From JAICXG01 sp036825615 (GTDB taxonomy: Bacteria > Verrucomicrobiota > Verrucomicrobiia > Chthoniobacterales > UBA10450): 64,000 nucleotides of DNA. The notes below the pieces were generated by a model that was not told the DNA's origin, did not search any database, and saw nothing but the letters and a program-made list of their open reading frames with translations. The translations under genes were made by a program, and so were the position numbers. Location of the stretch: positions 124,001-188,000 of the forward strand of contig DAISXY010000004.1 in assembly GCA_036825615.1 (NCBI GenBank), in the 5' to 3' direction. Positions within the stretch are counted from its first letter, which is position 1. Each line of letters starts with the position of its first letter. This document shows positions 25,162-32,489 of the stretch, piece by piece.

Positions 25162-26582
25162 TGCACCGGCTCGCCCGCAGCAACCAACCGCCAGACCCGG
25201 GCGAGCCGCCGGATCGCGCCTGGCGCCGGGCCGCCTCGGAGGTTTCGCTTCCCGAAGTCTATCGCAGCGTGGCGGTGCCAAAGGGAGCATCGTTCTGGCG
25301 CAAATTGCTCGCCTTCTCCGGCCCCGGCTTCCTCGTCGCGGTCGGTTACATGGACCCCGGCAATTGGGCGACCGATCTCGCGGGCGGGGCGCGCTTCGGC
25401 TACTCGCTCCTCTGCGTCATCATGATCTCGAACCTGATGGCGATCCTTCTCCAGCATCTCTGCATCAAGCTCGGGATTGCCACCGGCCGCGACCTCGCCC
25501 AGGCCTGCCGCGATCATTATTCCACTCCCACGGTCTGGTTCCTCTGGATCCTTTGTGAACTGGCGATCGCGGCCTGCGATCTGGCCGAGGTCGTTGGGTC
25601 GGCCATCGCCTTGCAGCTGCTTTTTGGAATTCCGCTCATCTGGGGCTGTTGCATCACGGCGCTCGATGTGCTGGCGGTGCTCTATTTGCAGAACAAGGGC
25701 TTTCGCTACGTCGAAGCTCTCGTCATTACTCTGATTGCGACGATTGGCGGCTGCTTCGCGCTCGAGCTGATTTTCTCCCGCCCGAGTCTCAGCGGCGTCC
25801 TGCTCGGGTTTGTTCCCGGCCCGCACGTGCTCACCGATCCCGAGATGCTTTATGTCAGTATCGGGATTCTCGGGGCCACCGTCATGCCTCATAACCTCTA
25901 CCTTCATTCCTCGATCGTGCAGACGAGGAAGTTCGAACAAACCCCGGAAGGAAGGCGCGAAGCAATCAAGTTTGCGACCATCGATTCGAGCGGAGCGTTG
26001 ATGTTCGCGCTCTTCATCAATGCCGCCATCCTCGTACTCGCGGCCGCGGCCTTTCATTGGTCCGGGCATCAGGAGGTGGCGGAAATTCAGGAAGCCTATC
26101 GTCTCCTCACGCCGCTGCTCGGCGTCGGACTGGCGAGCGTCCTCTTTGCTGTCGCCCTGCTCGCCTCCGGGCAAAACTCCACGCTGACCGGCACACTCGC
26201 CGGACAAATCGTCATGGAAGGCTTCCTCAACTTCCGCATTACGCCCTGGCTGCGGCGGGTCATCACGCGCGCGATCGCGATTGTGCCGGCTGTGCTGGTG
26301 ATCGGGATTGCGGGAGAAGACAAAACGACCGAGTTACTGATCGCGAGTCAGGTCGTGCTCAGCATGCAATTAGGGTTTGCCGTCTGGCCGCTGATGCGAT
26401 TCACCGGAGAAAAAGCGAAGATGGGTGAGTTTGCCAACCCGGCGTGGATCAAGATCCTAGGCTGGCTTGTCACAACTGTCATCATTCTCCTGAATCTCAA
26501 ACTTCTCTTTGACATCTTCATGCCGCACTCGCTTTTGCAGGGGTTTTATGGCTTTCTCCATTTGCCGGTTCCGGAGCCGTAG
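25161..26582 (+). CDS. mntH: NRAMP-family Mn2+ transporter
   Basis: The 473-residue polytopic inner-membrane protein has the two metal-site helices of Nramp/MntH: GYMDPGNWATDLAGG (DPGN motif) and GATVMPHNLYLHS (MPHN motif). It imports Mn2+, possibly Fe2+, with protons. The basic and Pro-rich N-terminal tail is about 45 residues. The ATG at 25161 has no clear Shine-Dalgarno and overlaps the second operator half-site; a TTG at 25146 is the alternative. The usp gene follows after 6 bases, so the two are co-transcribed. Confidence 0.95.
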   Translation: MHRLARSNQPPDPGEPPDRAWRRAASEVSLPEVYRSVAVPKGASFWRKLLAFSGPGFLVAVGYMDPGNWATDLAGGARFGYSLLCVIMISNLMAILLQHLCIKLGIATGRDLAQACRDHYSTPTVWFLWILCELAIAACDLAEVVGSAIALQLLFGIPLIWGCCITALDVLAVLYLQNKGFRYVEALVITLIATIGGCFALELIFSRPSLSGVLLGFVPGPHVLTDPEMLYVSIGILGATVMPHNLYLHSSIVQTRKFEQTPEGRREAIKFATIDSSGALMFALFINAAILVLAAAAFHWSGHQEVAEIQEAYRLLTPLLGVGLASVLFAVALLASGQNSTLTGTLAGQIVMEGFLNFRITPWLRRVITRAIAIVPAVLVIGIAGEDKTTELLIASQVVLSMQLGFAVWPLMRFTGEKAKMGEFANPAWIKILGWLVTTVIILLNLKLLFDIFMPHSLLQGFYGFLHLPVPEP

Positions 26583-26588
26583 CACGAG

Positions 26589-27014
26589 ATGTATCAACGC
26601 ATCCTTGTTCCACTCGAAAACAGCTCGGCGGATGAAACCATCCTTGCTCACATCCGGCCGCTCGCCTGTCTCACAAAGGCCGCGCTCCTGCTCGTCCATG
26701 TCTCCGATGGCTGGGTCGCGCGCAACTTTGACCGGCTCCATCTCGCCGAGAGCGAGGAGATGAAGGAAGACCGCGTCTATCTCGATCGCCGCCTGCGAGA
26801 GTTACGCGATGAAGGGTTTGAATGCGAAGCGGTGCTCGCGCTGGGCGAACCTTCGGATGAGATCATCAAGCTCGCCCGCGAGAAAGAGGTCGACCTCATT
26901 GCCATGACCACCCACGGCCATCGCTTTGTCAGCGACCTGCTTTACGGCGCGACGGCGGACAAGGTGCGTCACGCCGTCAATGTCCCGGTCTTGCTTCTGA
27001 AGGTGCAGGGATAG
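26589..27014 (+). CDS. universal stress protein (UspA fold) in the mntH operon
   Basis: The 141-residue product shows the single-domain UspA pattern: YQRILVPLENSSADETILAHI at the start, then KEVDLIAMTTHGHRFVSDLLYGATADKVRHAVNVPVLLLK. That holds the ATP-binding G-x2-G-like loop in slightly divergent form (THGHRFVSDLLYGATAD). A cytoplasmic dimeric nucleotide-binding protein is inferred. It lies 6 bases after mntH; the pairing suggests a role during manganese import, but no mechanism can be read. Confidence 0.88.
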   Translation: MYQRILVPLENSSADETILAHIRPLACLTKAALLLVHVSDGWVARNFDRLHLAESEEMKEDRVYLDRRLRELRDEGFECEAVLALGEPSDEIIKLAREKEVDLIAMTTHGHRFVSDLLYGATADKVRHAVNVPVLLLKVQG

Positions 27015-27081
27015 GGATTCGAAATTCCGCGCGATTTACCCGCACTGGCGCAGAGACGGGGAATGGCCTAGGCTGAGCGAA

Positions 27082-27462
27082 ATGATGGGCCGGGTTCGTC
27101 GCGTCACGATTATCGTCGGCCTCTGCCTTTCGTTAGGCTTTCATTGGCTTGCCCTGCAATCGGTCGCCTGGACGACAATGCTGGTGAAAAACGCGCGCCA
27201 TGTCTCGCTCAGCGAAGCGGTCGCGGAAACCTTTGACGGCAAGCATCCCTGTCATCTCTGCCGCGTCGTCGCGGCGGGCAAGAAATCGGAGAAGAAATCG
27301 GAGGTCGTGCCGGCGGTCGCGAAAATAGACCTGATTTGCACGACGCGGCGCTGGAGCTGCCTGCCGCCGTTCCGCCCTCATGTTTACGCCGGCCTGGTGG
27401 TAAGTTTCGACCAATATATCGAACAACCGCCTTCACCTCCTCCGCGCTCACTCCCGGGCTGA
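27082..27462 (+). CDS. small CxxC protein at the head of the copper cassette
   Basis: The 126-residue product has an N-terminal hydrophobic signal or anchor (RVTIIVGLCLSLGFHWLAL). A motif HPCHLCRVVAAGKKSEKKSE around residue 56 has two Cys in CxxC and two His, a likely soft-metal or disulfide site. The C-terminal half is Pro-rich (PPSPPPRSLPG). I do not recognise a named family; it resembles small proteins that precede copper genes. It lies about 110 bases before the start of the outer-membrane protein. Starts at 27082 or 27085. A TCGTTAGG word lies in the signal region. Confidence 0.6.
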   Translation: MMGRVRRVTIIVGLCLSLGFHWLALQSVAWTTMLVKNARHVSLSEAVAETFDGKHPCHLCRVVAAGKKSEKKSEVVPAVAKIDLICTTRRWSCLPPFRPHVYAGLVVSFDQYIEQPPSPPPRSLPG

Positions 27463-27574
27463 GTTATACTCGTTAGGCTGAACTGCCGCGTGCGAGTGCA
27501 CGGGATTGCAGTCGGCCTTTCACCGGAACGTCGCGCTCGCCAGCCCGCGTTCCCAACACCTGAGGAGGAATCTT

Positions 27575-28543
27575 ATCAAGACATTTCATATCTATTTGTG
27601 GCCGAGCCTCGCCCTACTGGCAGCTTTTCTGGCCGCGCCGCGCCCGGCCTGGGCTCACGGGTTTGCCGGGCCCCGTTTTTTCCCGGCGACACTTACAACC
27701 GACGACCCGTTTGTCGCCGACGAACTTTCTCTGCCAACCATCAGCACGATCCGCTCGCCGGAGGAGGGCGGGACCCGCGAGACCGAGATCTCATTCGATC
27801 TCGCGAAACGCATCACCCCGCGGCTCGCGATCGAAATTGGTCAAGGTCTCACCCTTCTCGACCGGCACGAAGGAGGTTCGACGAGCGGGTTCGGCAACCT
27901 GGAAGTAGGCGCAAAGTATGAGTTGCTAAAAAGCCCGACTCACGAAGCGATCTTATCTGTCGGAGTGGACGCCGAAATTGGCGGGACGGGATCAGATGCG
28001 GTCGAGGCAGATTCCTTTACGACCTGGACACCTGCGGTCTTCTTCGGGAAAGGCTTCGGCGATTTGCCTGAGGGCGTGCGCTTTCTCAAGCCGTTCGCGC
28101 TTACCGGGCTGCTCGGGGTGGCGATTCCTTCCCGGGCCAGCACGCGCAGGACCATGGCCGATGAACTCACCGGACTGCAATCGATCGAGGTCGAGCGCCA
28201 CCCGGCCACGCTGGAGTGGGGTTTTGCCCTTGAATACAGTCTTATCTACCTGCAATCGCAGGTGAAGGACTTACACCTGCACGCGCCCTTTGACCGCTTG
28301 GTTCCACTCGTCGAGGTCGCGCTCCAGACCCCGCTCAATCGCGAAGGCCAGGGACAAACCAGCGGGACGATTAATCCCGGAGTGATTTGGTCGGGCCAGC
28401 ATTTCCAGATCGGGGTCGAGGCGATGGTGCCGATTAACGATCGCAGCGGCGACAATGTGGGTGTGATCGCACAGTTACACTTTTACCTCGACGACCTTTT
28501 TCCTCATAGCCTTGGCCGGCCGATCTTTGGAGGTGGGCGATGA
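27575..28543 (+). CDS. outer-membrane beta-barrel protein of the copper cassette (apparent AUC start)
   Basis: The product is about 322 residues with a Sec signal KTFHIYLWPSLALLAAFLAA cleaved near AWAHG. The mature part has alternating beta-strand patterns (TEISFDLAKRITPRLAIEIG, EVGAKYELL, VGVIAQLHFYLDDLF), typical of an outer-membrane barrel. The proper start position follows a perfect AGGAGG (27563-27568, spacing 6) but the codon there is ATC, not ATG; upstream in-frame codons do not offer a better start. The copC gene starts in an ATGA overlap. A role in copper export or uptake is inferred from position only. Confidence 0.7.
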   Translation: MKTFHIYLWPSLALLAAFLAAPRPAWAHGFAGPRFFPATLTTDDPFVADELSLPTISTIRSPEEGGTRETEISFDLAKRITPRLAIEIGQGLTLLDRHEGGSTSGFGNLEVGAKYELLKSPTHEAILSVGVDAEIGGTGSDAVEADSFTTWTPAVFFGKGFGDLPEGVRFLKPFALTGLLGVAIPSRASTRRTMADELTGLQSIEVERHPATLEWGFALEYSLIYLQSQVKDLHLHAPFDRLVPLVEVALQTPLNREGQGQTSGTINPGVIWSGQHFQIGVEAMVPINDRSGDNVGVIAQLHFYLDDLFPHSLGRPIFGGGR

Positions 28544-28902
28544 AAAGGATGCTCGTCCTTTTCTATCTCGCGCTGCTGACCTTCGGCGCGGTCGGAGTTG
28601 AGGCGCACGCTTTCCTCGAGCGCGCGAACCCCGGAGTAGGTAGCACGATAAAAGCATCGCCCAAGGAAGTGTCAATTCACTTCAGCGAAGCAGTCGAGCC
28701 CGCTTTCAGTACCATTCAGGTCTTGAACGCAGCCGGCAAAGAGGTGGACAAACGGGATCTGCACCTTACCGGTTCCGATCAGAGGCAACTCGCCGTCTCC
28801 CTGACCTTACTCCGCCCTGGCACTTACACCGTGGTCTGGCGTGCGGTCTCGGTCGACACACATGTCACGAATGGAAAGTTTCATTTCATCGTTAGTCGGT
28901 AG
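28540..28902 (+). CDS. copC: CopC-like periplasmic copper-binding protein
   Basis: The 120-residue product has a signal peptide (MKRMLVLFYLALLTFGAVGVE) cleaved before HAFLERANPGVGS. This gives mature His1, the usual Cu(II) ligand. The C-terminal strand has VSVDTHVTNGKFHF, supplying the Asp/His of the Cu(II) site. It has the CopC/YobA immunoglobulin-like fold. It overlaps the stop of the upstream barrel gene and lies 12 bases before copD. Role: copper carriage in the periplasm, paired with CopD. Confidence 0.93.
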   Translation: MKRMLVLFYLALLTFGAVGVEAHAFLERANPGVGSTIKASPKEVSIHFSEAVEPAFSTIQVLNAAGKEVDKRDLHLTGSDQRQLAVSLTLLRPGTYTVVWRAVSVDTHVTNGKFHFIVSR

Positions 28903-28914
28903 GCTAAAGGCCGC

Positions 28915-29988
28915 ATGTCGCTCAGCCTTCTGATTATTGCCCGCGCCGTGCAGATCGGCGCCGCGGTTCTCCTTGCGGGAATCTTCAGCTTCGAGTTGTT
29001 CGTGCTGCGAAGAAACGATTACTCGAACAGCGGTCACCTCCGTGTTACGCGGCTCTTGCTTCGTCTCGGATGCTGGAGCGCGCTCGCGGCGCTCCTTTCC
29101 GGTTTGCTCTGGTTTGGGTTTGAAGTCACGAGCATGAGCCGGCTCTCAGTGGCGGAAGCATTCCGCGGAACAAGTTGGCGGACGGTTCTTTCCGCGACCC
29201 GATTCGGACATCTCTGGGGAGTGCGCCTCCTCTTGCTCATCTTTTGCCTTGTGCTCATGGCGATCCGGGGGCGCAGCACCGATCGCGCGCAGCATCGTTT
29301 TGCCTTTCTTTTGTGGCTGAGCGCAAGTGTATTTCTCATCTCACTTGCCCGTATCAGTCATGCCGCAGTTGCAGCTGAGCAACCGGTCGGGCTCATCGGC
29401 GACGCAATTCATCTCGCCGCGGCCGGCGTGTGGCTCGGCGGCCTTCCCTGTCTCGCAATCTATCTCTTAGTTATGGTCGACTCGGCTTCTCCGCGAGTGT
29501 TGCGGCGTTTCTCGACTCTTAGTCTTGGTTGCGTCGTGGTGCTCACAGTGAGCGGACTATCAAACGCCTGGCTTCTCGTCGGGTCTGTGAAGGCGCTCTT
29601 CACGACCCGCTATGGCGCGCTGCTCCTGGGCAAGCTCGCGCTCTTTGGACTGCTGGTTATTCTTGGCGCGCGCAACCGCACCCTTGTGAGAAATTTCCCG
29701 GCTGAAACGGCGCTCGCCGCACTTCACCGGTTGCGTCGTGGCATCGCGGGGGAAATTGCGCTTGGCGGCGCTATCATCGCGATTGTCGGCTGGTTAGGCG
29801 TAACGGCCCCGCCGCGGGCCGCGTTGCTTTCAGTTCCTGCGCAGGGCAAGATCTTGCCGCTATGTGAAAAAACTCGCCTAACGAGAATAGGATTGGGAAT
29901 TGAGATTGACCGCAGCCCTAACCGCGATCGTGCCCGGCCTCCCCTTCCAGCTCCACTTTCATGGCGAGAAACTGGAGCAGATCCTTGA
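28915..29988 (+). CDS. copD: CopD-like copper transport membrane protein
   Basis: The 357-residue protein has about eight membrane helices (for example SLLIIARAVQIGAAVLLAGIF). It has the CopD signature ISHAAVAAEQPVGLIGDAIHLAAAGVWLGGLPCL, with His residues that may bind copper, and an LGKLALFGLLVILGARNR helix. It probably moves copper across the inner membrane with CopC. The final about 40 residues are polar and Arg-rich, overlap the convergent M50 gene by 71 bases, and are untypical, so the end could have been altered. Confidence 0.88.
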   Translation: MSLSLLIIARAVQIGAAVLLAGIFSFELFVLRRNDYSNSGHLRVTRLLLRLGCWSALAALLSGLLWFGFEVTSMSRLSVAEAFRGTSWRTVLSATRFGHLWGVRLLLLIFCLVLMAIRGRSTDRAQHRFAFLLWLSASVFLISLARISHAAVAAEQPVGLIGDAIHLAAAGVWLGGLPCLAIYLLVMVDSASPRVLRRFSTLSLGCVVVLTVSGLSNAWLLVGSVKALFTTRYGALLLGKLALFGLLVILGARNRTLVRNFPAETALAALHRLRRGIAGEIALGGAIIAIVGWLGVTAPPRAALLSVPAQGKILPLCEKTRLTRIGLGIEIDRSPNRDRARPPLPAPLSWRETGADP

Positions 29989-31066
29989 GCGAGAGAATCC
30001 CGGCAAGCCGGCCGTTATCAACCACGAGCAGCCGGCTCGCGCCGGTCTGATGCATCCGGGCAAGGGCGCGGACCGCGTCGGTATTGGGTGAAACGGTGTT
30101 CTGGCTGTCGCATTCCCCGGCAAACTCGCCCACCGTCCGCCGGTCCCATTCTTCGCGCGGCACTTCCTTGATCCGATTGATCGTTATGCAGCCGGCCAGG
30201 TGGCCATCGTCGACCACGGGAAAAAGCTTGTGATGATAGCGATAGATATAGTGATCCACGACCTCGCGTATGGTTGCGGAAGAGGGCACAGTGATCGGGT
30301 TCTCGCGCATGAAATGCCGCACCGGTTCGCCCGCGAGCGCTTCCCGCAGGAGCATCTGCTGAAAAGTCATGCGTGAGGCGTTGCGGAGGAACATTCCGAT
30401 GATGAACCACCAGATGCCGCCGATGAGATTGCCGGTGAAAAATTGGTAAATGCCAAGGACACCAAGCACGATCCCGAAGCCGCTCCCGATCGAGGAGGCA
30501 ATGCGCGTCGCCCAATGCAGGTTCTTCTTTGCCGCCCAGAGCGCCGAGCGCAGGACGCGTCCGCCATCGAGCGGGAAGGCCGGCACAATGTTGAAGGCAA
30601 CGAGGACAAGATTGATCAACGCGAGATAGGCGAGCACGGCGGTGGCCGGCACCGGCAAGTTGAGCGTGGCCGAGAGCCAGGCCAGGCCAAAACAGCAGGC
30701 TGAGATAAGCACGCTCGCGATCGGCCCGGCGATCGCCATGAAGAATTCCGATTTCGGGTTCGGCGGCTCCTTCGCCATCTCGGCGACACCGCCAAAGATA
30801 AAAAGCGTGATGCCTTTCATCGGAATCCCAAAGCGGCGCGCGACAATCGAGTGGGCGAACTCGTGCACCACGATCGAGATGAACAAACCGAGCGCCCCGG
30901 CCACTCCCATCCACCAGTAAGTGGCGTGGGACAGGCCGCGATGTTGAGCGGGGAAATAACCGACGGCGAGCGTCCAGGTGATGAGGAAAGCGAGCACGAG
31001 CCAGCTCAGGTCGACGTGGACCTCGAATCCAAGCAGCTTGAAGAGGGTGAAGCGTTTTCCAAACAT
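29918..31066 (-). CDS. site-2-type M50 zinc metalloprotease with two CBS domains
   Basis: The 382-residue membrane protein has the M50 active site in SIVVHEFAHSIVARRFG (HExxH) and the third-ligand motif AFPLDGGRVLR. Several transmembrane helices follow, then two CBS motifs (VRHFMRENPITVPSSATIREV and a later DAVRALARMHQTGASRLLVV). This is the S2P-CBS subtype; such proteases cut membrane-bound regulators in response to ligands binding CBS. The ATG at 31066 (MFGKRFTLFKL) fits the family start; the 31114 ATG adds 16 residues. Confidence 0.9.
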   Translation of the reverse strand: MFGKRFTLFKLLGFEVHVDLSWLVLAFLITWTLAVGYFPAQHRGLSHATYWWMGVAGALGLFISIVVHEFAHSIVARRFGIPMKGITLFIFGGVAEMAKEPPNPKSEFFMAIAGPIASVLISACCFGLAWLSATLNLPVPATAVLAYLALINLVLVAFNIVPAFPLDGGRVLRSALWAAKKNLHWATRIASSIGSGFGIVLGVLGIYQFFTGNLIGGIWWFIIGMFLRNASRMTFQQMLLREALAGEPVRHFMRENPITVPSSATIREVVDHYIYRYHHKLFPVVDDGHLAGCITINRIKEVPREEWDRRTVGEFAGECDSQNTVSPNTDAVRALARMHQTGASRLLVVDNGRLAGILSLKDLLQFLAMKVELEGEAGHDRG

Positions 31067-31325
31067 CTGAACTACCGCGGCGCGGGCGCGCTCTGGCTCA
31101 AGTTTGAAACGCACTCTCGGCCAGATTCAGACGTAAGCGAGCGGAACTCTGGGGAGGCGCGGCTGGGTTTTTCACTCCGGCTCGATGCGCGATCCTTCAG
31201 CTTCAGCAGACAAATCGCCGGAGAAAAGCATCTGGTTTGCACCGAGGCCGCGATATCCGTGGTGTGCCCAGGATTTAATTGCGTCGCCCTGCGAAATCTC
31301 TCGCGCACCACGGAGACACACTGCG
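31067..31325. promoter_or_regulatory. divergent promoter region between the M50 protease and ackA
   Basis: About 259 bases lie between divergent starts. A longer frame on the forward strand covers part of this region but has no family match. No palindrome or promoter pair is strong enough to name. Confidence 0.3.
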
Positions 31326-32489
31326 ATGGCGCTGCTCGTTCTAAATGCCGGATCCTCCAGTTTGAAGCTCGCGCTGTATGATGACGATGCGGCCGCGCGC
31401 CAGGCCGCACTTGCGCTCGAGCGGATTGGTACCGAGGAAGCGCTCCTGCGCGTCGATCGAGAGACGGTAAAAGTGGACGCGCCCGATCACGCCACAGCAT
31501 TTGAGCGCATCTTGAGCCGGTTAGAGGAAGGCTCCGCGTTGCAGGTGAATGCGATCGGGCATCGGGTGGTGCACGGCGGGAGCGATTATCACGAACCGAA
31601 ACCAATCACACCGGGCCTGATCGAGTCATTGCGGAAGCTTGAGCAAATCGATCCCACTCATACTCCGCAGGCGCTCGCGGTCGTCGGAGCAACTACGAAG
31701 CGGTTCCCCAACGTGCCGCAGATCGCCTGTTTCGATACCGCCTTTCACCGTTCGATGCCGCGCGTCGCGCAGCTATATCCGCTCCCGCGCTGGACGATCG
31801 AGGCCGGCGTTCGCCGCTACGGTTTTCATGGCTTGTCGTGTGAATCGATTCTCAGGCAGTTACATCAGATCAACGCCGGCGCTGGCCGGTTGTTGATCGC
31901 ACATCTCGGCAATGGCGCGAGCATCACGGCGGTGCGAGACGGTGCGAGCGTTGATACGAGCATGGGTTTTTCTCCAACCAGCGGGATCATGATGGGAACC
32001 CGCTGCGGCGATCTCGACCCGACGGCTCTCACTTACCTTGCGCGCAAGCAGGCGATGGGAATCGATGCCCTCGAGCAGCTCGTAAATGGTCGCTCCGGAC
32101 TCTTAGGGGTCTCAGGTCTGAGTCAGGATATGCGCGATTTGCTTGAAGCGGCGGAGTCTAACTCGGAAGCGGCGGAAGCAATCGAGTTGTACTGTTACAT
32201 TGCGCGCAAGCATTTTGCCGCGCTTGCCGCCGTTCTTGGTGGTGTCGAGACGGTTATATTCACGGGTGGAGTCGGCGAAAACGCCGCGCCCATTCGCGAG
32301 AAGATTTGCGCCGGGTTACTGCATCTCGGCGTGGAATTAAATCCAGAACGAAACCGCGCGCACGAACCGATAATTTCCGGTGACAACAGTCGTGTCACCG
32401 TCCGCGTCGTTCGCAGCAATGAAGACCTGGTGATCGCGAAGCATGTAGCGCGATTACTTCGGAAAGGAGTAACTCATGTTGACGTTTGA
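31326..32489 (+). CDS. ackA: acetate kinase
   Basis: The 387-residue cytoplasmic enzyme makes ATP and acetate from acetyl phosphate. Acetokinase motifs are in order: MALLVLNAGSSSLKLALYD, GHRVVHGGSDY, TAFHRSMP, RRYGFHGLSCESI, LIAHLGNGASITAV, GIMMGTRCGDLDP and VIFTGGVGENAAPIRE. The ATG at 31326 gives the normal N-terminus. The 3' end overlaps xfp by 14 bases, so the two are coupled. Together they form the ATP-producing end of the phosphoketolase (bifid-type) shunt. Confidence 0.96.
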   Translation: MALLVLNAGSSSLKLALYDDDAAARQAALALERIGTEEALLRVDRETVKVDAPDHATAFERILSRLEEGSALQVNAIGHRVVHGGSDYHEPKPITPGLIESLRKLEQIDPTHTPQALAVVGATTKRFPNVPQIACFDTAFHRSMPRVAQLYPLPRWTIEAGVRRYGFHGLSCESILRQLHQINAGAGRLLIAHLGNGASITAVRDGASVDTSMGFSPTSGIMMGTRCGDLDPTALTYLARKQAMGIDALEQLVNGRSGLLGVSGLSQDMRDLLEAAESNSEAAEAIELYCYIARKHFAALAAVLGGVETVIFTGGVGENAAPIREKICAGLLHLGVELNPERNRAHEPIISGDNSRVTVRVVRSNEDLVIAKHVARLLRKGVTHVDV

